NCBI GenBank assembly: GCA_003116995.1
Contig: BDSL01000016.1
Span: forward strand, 1 to 64,000
Source: Yamagishiella unicocca
Taxonomy: Eukaryota; Chlorophyta; Chlorophyceae; Chlamydomonadales; Volvocaceae
Reading direction: 5' to 3'
DNA length: 64,000 bases
Shown here one piece after another: positions 49,551 to 61,400 of this stretch; position 1 is the stretch's first letter, and each line of letters starts with the position of its first letter. Below the pieces are notes generated by a model. It was not told where the DNA came from, ran no database searches, and worked only from the letters and a program-made list of their open reading frames with translations. The position numbers and the translations under genes are program-made.

Positions 49551-52308
49551 GGAGCGGATCTCTGGGTGCTTCTGAGGAGCTGACCGGGCGGCCGGATCGC
49601 TGGGTGTCTTTGATGAGCTGACCTGGGGGCCATGAGCAGGGTGGAGGGGGTGGGATGCCGAGCGCGCGGCCGTGTGACTTGACTGGTGTGGGCACGATGG
49701 GGTGGGGGCGTTTGAGGAGGCGGGGGGGCGCAGGCAAGCAGCAGCGGGTATGGTCGGTGCGTTCGCGTGCATGGGCGCGCGGGAGGGAGTGCGGCTGGAG
49801 TGCGTCTGTACGGCGGCTGTACGGCAGAGTGTGCTGCAGCTGAGGTGTCTTGACATCTCGTTCGTTACCTACCTATGGCTCCTTCCGAAGCACAGCGAGG
49901 AATTGCTTCTATCTGTCATCTCCTCCCAAGCGCCCCTAGGCGCGTGTTGGGGCAGATACGGGGTAAGGGTCCACAACAGAGGCCCGGAAAGAACTTTGAC
50001 GTATGTTGCATGCCGCGCCTCGACGCACGGTAGCTGTATGTCCTGTGATGGGGACACCGCATAGCGCTGACGATCGAGGCGTCCTCGCGCGTGAGTGATC
50101 ATCATACCGCCGACGTTTTAGATGATGCCAAAGCGAGTGAGTGTCGCATGTCTCGTAGGGCATGACGAATGCAACTCATGGCCTTTTTCTTGTACGATGT
50201 GGGTGGGCGTTACCGAAATGGAAACCGCCCGCCGACGTCATCGCACCCACGACTGGAGCCAGAGCCGCGTGCAAGGGGACTCGGGAGCGGCCTGTGGCCT
50301 CGCGAGGTAAGGCGCCGGCGTGACCGAGGAATAACAGCATGGGAGGAGAGCGGCGCTGCGATGCGCCAGCACGACATAGTTCTTTCGGAGTAACATGATA
50401 AGCAATATGTCGGTTAAGGCCTCTTGTGTTTGTTTGCGGTCATCTGGGATCGATGGGGGGACTATGGTGGCGCCTGTCTTACTACAGAGGCACCGCATGT
50501 CTGTCCGTGTGCCTTCTGTACGCACCGTTGCGCTGCACTGGGGGCTTAAAAGGCACCCTTGGCGCGGCGTCGGTTGACTCCTGGAGACGGATTTTCATTT
50601 GGGTTGAAGGACCGAACGACGCATGACAGTATGTTGCGATCCCTGACTGACCGGACGCGTGCTCAGCCGGTCTTGGCAGTTCTGCCGCTGGCAACTCGGC
50701 CGCGATACGTGCGGGGTGCGACAGATTACGAAAGCGTTGGTATTTGCCTGCCGAGTTGAGGCAAGGACGCTGACGGGACCGTCTTGGGTTCCCTGACCGT
50801 TGCTGGGGTTCCCTACCGCGCAGCTGTACGATATTCGAAAACACGAAGACTTGCAGCAGCCCGTTTCTACGTGCCTGCTTGCTGCAACGTTCGTCCCTGG
50901 CACTGGGCCAGGCTGAGCTTCTTTGCGCGCCGCTGAAGATGACGACCGCTGCAGCGGCAAGGTGGAAGAGGATACATATACATATTGATGAAGCGTTACT
51001 TGTGTAAGTAGCGTCAGAAGGCCCTGGGCCCCTACCGGCTTCCGCGAGCCATCACGGCTCATCTTGGCTGGCAACTGTCCATCACTGCCTTGCTGTGCGA
51101 CCCAACGATCAGGTCTTGTGCGCCTTGTTTGCTGCTCATCTGCCAGGAAATAAACGTAGCGCTACCCGACATGCAGTGTCCCTCGAAGCCAGAACCACTC
51201 GGGTCGTGTTAGTAGTGTGCACGAATCCACAGCTGGCATAGCTTTGGCCACGAGGCTGCTCCCTCAGCGGTGGGCACATTTGCCTTGATGCACAGGAACG
51301 CGTGGTGACCGACTGGCCCCTAGCTACCGGTACTCGTAGCGACAAGGTTATGCGCCCGGTGCGGCCGACCGAGGGCGCCAAGAAGGGTTCCCTCCTACCA
51401 CTCTCCGCCCATACTGTCCTGCAGCACTGCAGGCATACGGTATGAAGGCATCGCTTACGTTTAAACGTCAAATCGGAAACACGCATGTGCGTGCTGCAGA
51501 GACAGAGCACCAGCCAGCTAGTATGCCCGCACTTGTACACGGGAGGGCGTGGCAACTGCGACGACAGCGCGGCCGAGGACACCAGCGACAACTACCGGTG
51601 TAGCGCAATGCGAAGAGCGCTCCTGCACCACAGAGCAGATGCCTGGTGAACGCCCCGTGCAGGAGCACCAAGGCCGGCTGATGTTATTCGTGGGAAGGGG
51701 GCGGGGACGGGGCCACGCGTTGAGGAAGCTGGGGCAGGCCGGGGACAAGGCCATGGGCGTGAGGTCCGCGTCAGAAAAGGTTCAAAAAAATGTATGATGT
51801 TGGATGTATTGTCACAAGTGTCGTGCTTCAGACGGACCGCGCACCGTCAGCACATACTGCCATGCCATGCCACGATGCGAGCAATGTCAATGCGGCATTG
51901 AGGTGGGAAGTGTAATTCATACACTTAACGTCAATACAAGCTTGAAGTGAAGGCGCGAAGACTCTTGCTGGGAATGCGGGATGTTGCAGCGATGACGAGC
52001 GATAGCAGCATAGCACGCGCAACATGTACTGCACGCCGTACGCACTCACTCGTTCAGCTCTTGAAGGCCACTTACTGATTGCCCACTAAACTCATGGCGT
52101 AACGCGCGCAAGCTACTGACCTTGACTTGACTGATGACTTTTGACAAACAGACACTACCTACCCTTAACGCCTTAACCGCCGACCGTCGTTGACCAGCTG
52201 GCGCCCACTAGTTTGGCAAAAGACTCGTCAAGCATTCAGTACTCCTTCATTTTATTTCTTGTACTGCCGCGAGGATTTCGCGCGATCCTCAGCCAAGTTT
52301 GACTTGAA
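49551..52308. other. Intergenic region, nothing recognised
   Basis: 2.8 kb. The first 200 bp carry short direct repeats (GGATCGCTGGGTG, GGTGCTTCTGAGGAG) around the stop codon of the upstream gene. No frame with family similarity is seen on either strand. Confidence 0.5.
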
Positions 52309-54413
52309 ATGCCAGCTTGCCCTCCTGAGCCTGCCCATTTGGCGGTCCTAAATGACAAATATGTGCGGAAAAATATCGACTGCGTCATCCCATATTTGCT
52401 GGGCCAGGGCAACCAGGTCTGCGTCGCCGCCGACTGCAGCCACGTAGTCGGGCTCGCCCCTGCCATCTCTCTGCAATGCGCCTAACCTCCTACACTCACG
52501 CAGGCTCGCCGCATCCGTGACCTTGGTGAAGTGCTCAACAAATATGTTGAGCTCGGCGTCCCCATCTGGTCATATTTAGGCCTTTTCCTGAGGCTTATCC
52601 TGCTGGCCGTCAACGCCACTGCCATATTCTTCGCATTCCTCACCTATGCCAGACCCAAGTCTGAAAAGTGGGACTTTGAGCTTCCTAGCCGCATCGTTGT
52701 ATGGGTTGAGTTCATCGGCATCGCCTACTACCTCGCCTGGGTTATCTGGCGGCTCATACGATTGGTGTGGGCGTCCATCAGGGAGCTGCGCAGCAGGGGC
52801 GACAACGTCTATCGCCGTAACCTCGAGGTGGGCCCACCCGCCGTGCATCTCCTCCTAGCTCCCACCACGCGCAACTTGGCACAGTGACCGCTACACCTCA
52901 CCGAAGCTCTAGACTCGGCCTTGCTTGCACTCCCTGACTTCCAACCACTTGACATGTACAGCTATGCGACGCGGCTCGAATGACTTACAACTCCGTCATG
53001 AAGCTCGAGTTCAACTTGCTCATGTTCCTGCGCTACGTGAGTCCGCCGGCCGTTGTGGCTGCACTAGCCAAGGCGCGCCGGAAGGTCTACGGGCGCTACG
53101 GCACCAGGGTGCATCGCCAAGCGTAAGCAGCATCTGGTTATGAAGCAGTCATGCGTTCAGTGTCAACGTAGCTTCCCAATTATGAGAATGGAAGCTGTCA
53201 AGTGGATGCACATTAGTGCTTGTAGATCCAACAACTAGGACTTACCCTGCGCGTGCGAGTGTTTGATTGCGTTTATTGCGGGCATATGACGACATCTACC
53301 CCTGAAGTTCTATCCCTGTACGGAGCACATGTGGTTGGCCAGCCCCGCCATCACCTGCCGAGCATACCTACGCGCCGCTCCTGCTGCCCCCCCGCAGATG
53401 TTGCGTGGACCTCTGCTGCTGCTGCTGCTTCTACGGACGTCTCTTCGTCTGCTCTCTCTTCCAGGGGATGCTCGTGCTCGTCTGCGTCGGGACAGCGCTG
53501 CTCGCCGTGCTGATCAAAGTCCTGCAGCTGCGGTTTCTCGGCACAGTCCACATTCGAGAATGGAACATTACAGAGGTACCCCATTGCTTTCAGTGTCAGG
53601 CGAATTGGCCCGAGTCGCGTCTGGGCCCACTGTAACAGTTGCACTACCAATGCCACTTATTGCTTGCTCGCTTCTTGCCTAGTGACACCCTATACGCGCA
53701 CATACACTCCCTTCACAGAGCTTGCGCAGTCTGCCCGGGCCCGGCCCATCATGGTATCACTGCACAACCGCTTGCACTCAGCCCTTCCACGCAGACCCAA
53801 ACCGCTGACATCCTCCCACGCCCTGAATCTTGCGATGCGGTTGCGCCCCAGTTGCTCCTATTCGGCCAGTTCGTCATCAATATGGCCTATCTGGACACGC
53901 GGCAGCAGAGCAGGCGTAAGGCTAAGCTGGAGCTCCTATTTAACGGCGCGGACTCTGATGAGACAGCCCCTGAGCGTGCGGCCAAGAAGCTGGTAGAGAA
54001 CGTGAGCGCCCACTCCGTATAGTTGGTTCAGGGTTTAAACTAGGGCCCCCCTGCGAGTGGGAGGAAAAGGGAATGCAGGGTTCCTCTTGTAGAGCAACTC
54101 GCCCTGTCCATACTAGTTCATGCATCAGCTGCGCCCTTCCTCCGCAGCCGCCACCGACTGACCGACTGAGGTGCTCCCACTGCACCCACAGCTGGCTCTG
54201 CTGGTGATGCGCTATCGCTACAGCTTGTTCAAGGCCTTGGTGACGCACCACTCCATTACGTCCGAGGACATCAGGCAAGAGGAGGGCGGTTTCCATGGCG
54301 GGTCGGGCTCCGAAACCTCACACACACATGCGGCGCCACGTGGGGTTCGTGCCCACGAAGGGGTCGTGCACATCATTTCGAACGGTATCGAATTTTCACA
54401 CTGCAAAGACTAG
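52309..54413 (+). CDS. Multi-pass membrane protein of unknown family
   Basis: Exons: 52309-52416, 52504-52827, 52962-53036, 53465-53575, 53852-54001, and 54192 onward; all junctions so far are phase 0. The last exon is open to TAG at 54411-54413 unless it is spliced. Hydrophobic segments: IWSYLGLFLRLILLAVNATA plus IFFAFLTYA; IVVWVEFIGIAYYLAWVIW; and LLMFLRYGMLVLVCVGTALL plus AVLIKVLQL. They are linked by basic and acidic loops (SIRELRSRGDNVYRRNLE; QQSRRKAKLELLFNG), so three or four membrane passes are likely. The N-terminal part begins MPACPPEPAHLAVLNDKYVR; the ATG choice is uncertain because another frame just upstream also looks coding. I do not recognise a channel pore or transporter signature. 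Confidence 0.6.
53622..53645 (+). repeat. Dispersed GGGCCC-ACTGTAAC repeat, copy 2
   Basis: TGGGCCCACTGTAACAGTTG, a diverged copy of the elements at 11362 and 63923. In an intron of the membrane-protein gene. Confidence 0.6.
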
Positions 54414-54527
54414 CACGCTGAACGCCCTCCTAGGACTAGGAAGACAGACGGCTTCCATGAGACCATGCTGGTAGGTCTGCAACAAGGCTGCGGGCGGAAG
54501 GTCAAGCACAATCCAACCCCGCCCTTA

Positions 54528-54655
54528 CCGGTGCATTAGCATTACCAGTACATTAGCATTACCAGTACGCGCGCGCCAGTAAGCATTACCAGTAAGCTTA
54601 CCAGTACGCGCACCAGTAAGCATTACCAGTAAGCATGGCCAGTACGCGCGCGCCA
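54528..54655. repeat. Short tandem repeats of GCATTACCAGTA
   Basis: Several imperfect copies of TTAGCATTACCAGTAC and AAGCATTACCAGTAAGC mixed with GCGCGC runs, ending at the ATG at 54658. Confidence 0.85.
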
Positions 54656-54657
54656 CC

Positions 54658-55361
54658 ATGCTCACATATCCTCTTTGCCGTTACAACAACAACATCCTCT
54701 TTGCCTCTTTGGCTCGTCTTGTCGGCAGCTTCCTGTATGTGCACGACGAATTGGAGGAAGACAAGCCGCGCAACAGCGTACGGCACGAGGTAAGTACGGC
54801 GCGTTTGGAATGTTTCGTCAGCAAAAAGGAATGCGCCCCAGGCGGGTCGCCCGCACTAGGGGGCTGGTTGGTTGGTGGTTGGTTGTTTCCACGCTAGGAC
54901 TCTTGAGAGAATGCAATTTGGATGACGGGAGAGACTCGGAAGGTTGCCATCGCGGCATCATCCCGTGGCTCGCTCCTGTCTTACCCAGTCCCCAACCCCT
55001 GCCTCTCCGGGACAAACTGCCGCAGTTCCAAAAAGACAGCGGCAACAGCGCAGGCGCGCCGCCGCCTCCAGATTGGCCGCACCAAAAGCCGGGCTACCCG
55101 GGGGCGGGCACGTACGTGGACGCCAGGCCCAAAGCGGTGCATCCGGGCCAGGTGGTCGTCGAGATCTCCCCGCACAGGCCCGCGGGGCCCCGGACAAGTG
55201 CGCACGGGGAGGCTCATGCCTCGCCGGTGGCGCCCCAGGAACGCTTCCCCTACGATTTCTACACCCACGGTCGCGCTGTGGGGGCACCTCTGCGCGGCAG
55301 CCCGGCCCCTGACCTCAAGTCCGTGTATGAACAGAACCTTTGGGGGGGCCAGATGCCTTAG
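54658..55361 (+). CDS. C-terminal unit: short hydrophobic segment plus proline-rich tail
   Basis: Two exons, 54658-54789 and 55026-55361 (phase 0), give 155 residues. Exon 1 reads ILFASLARLVGSFLYVHDEL, a possible membrane or amphipathic helix, then an acidic and basic stretch. Exon 2 is Pro/Gly-rich and charged (PPPPDWPHQKPGYPGAG; QERFPYDFYTHGRAVG) and ends NLWGGQMP. It probably forms the last exons of the membrane-protein gene just upstream, but I could not find a donor-acceptor pair in matching phase, so it may be a separate small gene starting at this ATG. A TGTAA signal follows at 55561. Confidence 0.5.
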
Positions 55362-58300
55362 CCTCCTCGCGGAATGCCTAGATGGTTCAGACGGGAGGGA
55401 GGGCATCCAGTGCGGTTTGACGCGCCGTGGCAAGGAGGTGGTTGGCGGAGTCGTTAGTAGGTTTCTCAGGGCTTCTCCTGGACAGGAGGTAGTAATTATA
55501 GTGTCTTGCCTTCAGCGCGACAGTGTCTTACCACGATGCGATTTCCCGAGATTGGTAAGGTGTAAGTTTGGGGTTCGCTAAAGGTTCAACAACCGTTGCG
55601 ATAACCGACTAGGAACGGTGCGTAAAACCGCCCGAGTGCGAACTGCCGCAACTGGCAGTACCTCGTAGTTCTAAGCTGCCAGTTGCAGTCACATTAGTTA
55701 CGTTACGAACAGCGACGTCCAAAGCAGTTTTGGACTTCGCACAGTTACGTTATTGGTGAATCCGAAATGCGCAATCACTCCATGAAGGGCGCCGAAGGAC
55801 CCGTGAGAAACGTGGTGCGCAGGTGGCGCCGTGCCAGTGGGAAAACAAATGCTCTACGTTCGCATTTTAGTATGAGCCTTCCCAAGTTGGATTATTTGTA
55901 TACGTTGCAGTTAAAGAGTGCTGATGAATGTGAGTAGAGCGGTGTCTGGCTGTGTGCTAACCTCGTAAGCCGGAATGTGCACGGCCCTCGCTGTTGGTTG
56001 GCTTGCACCACGGTATGACCGTAAGAGATTGACCGTTGTAAAGCCGACTTCGGGCGACCTTGCGGCTTCCATTTAAGTGGAACCACTGAGGCCATGAGGC
56101 AGGGCCCTGCCTGGAAGATCCAGGGAAGGCTCTCCGCACGCAACAAGATAGAGGCAGCCATGCTACAATTAAATATTTACACCGGTACGCACACGCACGG
56201 CTGTCGTTAGTTTAGGTGGATTTCAAGGGGCTTATGTGCCACAATGCACGGCAGTAAGGGCATGCAGCAGCTGCCCTGTCTCCTGCCTTTCTACGCGTAA
56301 GGCCTATGAACCGATGATGATAGGCCCAATGGCCTAACTTAGGGGTGTGCGGCAGCCAGCTGGTGCGGCCCCTAGCGAACGCAGCATCTCGCGTACACGT
56401 TCCTACATAGCTTTGAGCTGCCACGGCTTTAGTAATAACCCTTACAACAATAACCCTTACAACAACAACCCTTACGTCCATCGAGCAGGACCCGTGGAAT
56501 GCGCTGCCCGACCAGCGAGGGGAGGGGAGGCAGGCGACCGACTCTCTGATCATCTCAGTGGTAGTAACAGTTACAGTGGGTTCCAGAACAAAAGGTGGAA
56601 CCATCGGGCGCACCGCCTGACACTGAAGGAGACGTCAGAAGTGCAATCGCTCAGGACAGGTGCTGGGCCAGGATAGGTGCAGGGTCAGGCCACCCTAGGA
56701 CAGATGCAGGATCAGGCGCTGAGGCCGCCCAGAATGAACACATGGCCCCACGGACGAGGGTAGAGCCGATCAGTGGATAGCGCGAGTTCGATGTTGCAGC
56801 AGCAGTTCAGCCTCCAACTGAAAAAAAAGTGGCCTGCGTCCTGATTCGAAGCGGCACATCCACAGGGCTGCGCAATGTGCGCAGTACAGACCAGACTGCA
56901 CGCCGCACATTTGCTTGTGTTCCGGGTTTGATCTAGTGGCCCCGTGCAGCGTTGTACAGTTTGGCCTGACCCATGACAATCAACCGTCCAGAGGCAAAAG
57001 TAGCAGCCAGCAAAGACGTAATGACATAACAGTTGATCTTTGATATCTCGGTGCAGTTGCTGATTGCCTTTATGTGCACAATCGGCATGAATCGGCCGTT
57101 CCTCACCTGGCACAAGATACCGGTTCGGCCCCCAGGCTTATTACCACATGAGGAGGACACGCGAACTTAAGAAACGTTCTTCAGCGTCTGCATAGACACT
57201 TATCGATGGTCATACAGTGAGCTCTCGCCTGCTCTCGGTATGGCCCCCCGCGCTTGTCCTGGGCTTGCCCGGCGTCTCTCTGCCTTTCCAGGCTTTCGTA
57301 TGCCCTTCAGGTTGTCTGCTGGGTTCAGCCACGGACATGGGCCCCTCTTCTTGTCCCTTGGTAGTACTTGTTACAGTGGCTTGAGGACACTGTACCCAGT
57401 TATTATCCTTCATTCATGCGCTGGTATCATCAGACGCTAAGGAGTCATTCGTACCCTTCTACCTTTCATGCATTCAGATGCATTCGACCATGAGGCACAA
57501 ATCAATGCCTAATGGTAGCTCAACTTAACCTTCATGCGCATACAACAGTCGTCGGCAACAAACGGCGATATCCGGTGTGGAGCGCGTGCAGGGGTGTGAG
57601 CATGTGAACGGGCATGTGCTGTGCATGACAAGGCCCCGCTTGTGCATGACTGTAGCCTGCGCCCGTTCCCTTATGGCGCGAAGCCACCCGAAACTTTCTG
57701 ACTACATCTTTACGTTGTTTTCCATTAATATGTAAAGCCGTCCCGGAGGCAGGTATGCGAAACCGGTATTTGCTTGTACCTCGGCGTTGGATTTGTCGCA
57801 GCGTTTGAATGTTTGTGCTAGGAAAATGTCAACGACAACTGCAAAGTATTAAGGATTCCAAAATAAAGTGCGACTTTTTTAAAAGTTATAGGTTTGCAAA
57901 ACACACTATCAGCAAAAGCAACCGTCTGTGGCTTGTTGTCCTTCAGATCCCAATTTCACTGCAACAGTGCCAACTTCGGTTCAAGTGAAAAACTTGAAGC
58001 AGTACCATAATATACCCCCGCGCTCTTGTAGTCTAGTTGCGATCCACATCCACACGCGCCTCCCCCCCGTTCGTACAACCATTTCATTTCTCCGTATTTA
58101 GGGTGGCCGACCCTCAAACATTGCAAATTGATAACTTTCATTGCGATGGACTCCAAGCTCAGCTTCAGTGAAATAAACTCCTCATAACGCGGTCATTCGT
58201 CGCGCCGGATTATCTTGGTCCTTTTATTTTACTCAGCCGTCACGGCCGCGCATACATACATAGGTTATACTACTACGCAATTTCAGCATAACTCCTCCTG

Positions 58301-58449
58301 GTTAACAGGGTGAGCTATTTGCCGTGTATGATGACGCATGGCTGTAGGGGTTGAAGCCAGAAGCTTCCCGCCATCTGCTCAAGCCAGGCAGGTCCTTAAA
58401 CCATACCGCATTTCTATCCTACCTACAGAGAAGGACGCGTCCCGCCAAA
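55362..58449. other. Intergenic region, nothing recognised
   Basis: 3.1 kb of relatively low-GC DNA. TGTAA at 55561-55565, 200 bp after the preceding stop, is the likely polyadenylation signal of the upstream gene. The pherophorin promoter lies at the right end. CCTTACAACAA repeats three times near 56440-56475. Confidence 0.55.
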
Positions 58450-61400
58450 ATGGCGCGCGGCCTGGCCCTGCTGCTACTCTGGGCTGCAGCAGTGCGCTTC
58501 GCATCCGGTACGTTTTCATCACGCGACCATTCCAAAGCAAAACCTGTGCCACACAAAACAACATGCAAGCTTTTTAAACGTTTCAATTTCAAGGAATTTT
58601 AGGACGCAATTGCGGACTGTGCGCACCTATGTTCTGCACCACCCCCGTTCCTGAGCTTTTCTCGTCCATCGCTCCAACGTTCGCTGTCCCCTGCAGCAGC
58701 AGCCCTCGGCGACTCGAGCGACCTGGCCATGCGTTCTGGCGCCGCGTTTCCGTGGTGCAAGTGCACGACTTGTGACTGCAACTGCAGTCCTTACAAGGTT
58801 TCGCTTCTTAATGTTACGGTGAGCGGAACCGGCTAACAGCTATGACACGCACAATGTTCAACGTTCATCCACCCTGAACAATACTTGTAATCCCAACGCG
58901 GCAATCGTCCTGCCGTGTCCTAAGCACCGCTTGATATGCTTTGGACTGAGGCTTTTGGACTGTGGAGTTGGGCCTTGGGACTGGGGACCGGGGCCTTGGG
59001 ACTGGGGCCTTGGGACTGGGGCTTTGGGACTGGGGGCTTGGGACTGGGGCCTTGGGACTGGGGCTCTTGATATCGTTATCTGGTGCAAACCCATCACTAA
59101 GCAATCCGACGTACCTCCCGTGCCCCAGCTTGTCAACGCCAACGTAACCAGGACTTGCTTTGCGGTAAACTACGTTGGCTGCGATACATCGTTGCCGTGC
59201 TGCACTGGGCTGCTCAATTCCGTGGACAAGCTGGTCTTTGAGACGACGCAGCAATGCGGAGTAAAATCGAACCTCGTCAGTGTCACCTTTAACGGTGCAA
59301 TCCATGCGTCCTGGAACCCGTACTTCCACACGTCAGGTGGGTCATACATAGCCCCGTCCACCTACTCCTTGCAAATATCTCACAAGGATCGCAAATATCA
59401 TCTCACATATCCGTACGTGTGATATAGCGCTTAACACGGATGTGACCTCGGTGTGGTAAACTGGATCCCATCTACAGGCAGCAACAGCGGCTACGAGCTG
59501 AAGATCTACAACCTGAAGAAGGACAATGCCACCTTCTCAGGCGGAAAAGTTTGTGTCACCAGTCGTGGTCCCTGCCGTACGATGGCAGACCTCTGCAAAG
59601 GCTACGGAGCAGCCGGCGAGTGCCGGTGAGCTAGAAGGCCAACCTCGTTCGTTATTCTGCTGTGCGGTCCTACTGTGCCTGTCATGCATTCTACTGCCAC
59701 TGTTATCAAGACCATCTAATGTGGTGTCAATACTCACAGGTATTCATTATCGGAATCTTCTGAAGGAAACTGGTGCCCGGTGTGCTCACCAAAGCTGCGG
59801 CAGCCTCCGTCGCCGCTGCCTCCCTCGCCTCCCCCACCCTCGCCCTCTCCACCGATGCCTCCGCCTCCCTGCTCGGTGTGTGCATATGTGGAGATCAAGC
59901 CCCCCGCTGATCTGCATGGCAAACCACTGTACACGTTTGGCGCAGGCGGCGCATCCTGCAACGACACATTCCAATTCATCGCCGACGAAATCCACTCCAA
60001 CGCAAATGCAAATAATGTCAGCATCAGCGTACCATTCTCCTTGGCATCTTGCTCGTCGGTTTACAACAACGCCACATCACCTCCCAGCTACCCGACCATC
60101 GAGGTCTGCGGCACGTTCTCGTCATCTAACGTAAGCATCAAGCTGACGGACTGGCTGACCAGCGATTCCACGGGCCTTCACTCCTGGGTCAGCTTCGTCA
60201 CTGGCGGAGTTTGCCCTAACTCTCAAGGCATCCTCTCTGGTTACACCATCTCAGGCAACATGTATGATCCAGTGAGTAACAGTACCTGCCTTTCGGGTTC
60301 CTTCACTCAAGAATGTAAGTCAGAGCCGGACCCCTCTCCTCCATCTCTTCCACCCACACCACCCTCGCCACTTCCTCCGGCGCCGCCCTCTCCGCCACCG
60401 CCTTCGCCTCCACCGCCTTTCCCACCACCACCGCCTCCGCCGCCTCCACCACCACCGCCACCGCCGCCTCCACCACCACCACCGCCTCCGCCGCCACCAT
60501 CTCCACCTCCCGCACCACCGCCTCCGTCACCTCTACCACCCCCGCTACCCCCACCATCGCCTTCACCTCCGATGCCGCCTCGTCCATTCTCTCCTCGCGC
60601 ACCCCTGCCCCCGCCGCCTCCCCAGCCACTATCCGACCTACCTCCGCCTCCATCACCTCTTCCGCCCTCGCCGCCTCCGCCCTCTCCTCAGCCTCCGTCA
60701 CCACCGCCTCCATCACCTCTTCCGCCCTCGCCGCCTCCGCCCTCTCCTGAGCCGCTCTTACCTCCGTTTCCTCCACCTCCCACCACTCTGTCCACTCCCT
60801 CTCCAAAACCCCCTCGCTCCCCTCCACCACCTCGGCCTCCACGGTCTCCGCCTCCATCTCCCCCGCCCTCGCCACCTCCGCCTTCACCACTTCCTCCGTC
60901 ACCGCCACCTCCGTCGCCTCTTCCACCCTCGCCTCCGCCTCCTTCGCCCCTTCCCTCCACACCGCCACAGTTGCCTTCAGCTCCTCCTACTTATGCCCCA
61001 TTCCTTCCTCCAACGTTGCCTACTGCACCTATATCTCCGTCAGCACCGCCGCCACCTTCGCCTCCCCCTGCACCGCCTCCACCCTCGCCAACTCCGCCCG
61101 CACCTCCTCCTCCTTCACCTCTACCTCCTAGTCCCCCACCACCTTCACCCGTGCCTCCGTCGCCTCCCCCGCCGTCTCCACTCCCTCCATCACCACCTCC
61201 ACCCTCGCCTGAACCTCTGTCACCACCTGCGCCTCCACCGCCACCACCACCACCACCACCACCCTCTCCAATGCCGTCGCCGTTGCCTCCATCCCCTCGG
61301 CCCCCTTCTCCCCATCCGCCATTGCCCAGTCCACCATCGCCTCTCCCGCCTCCGCCAAGCCCTCCTCCGTCACCTAAGCCATTGCCTCCGCCATCACCAT

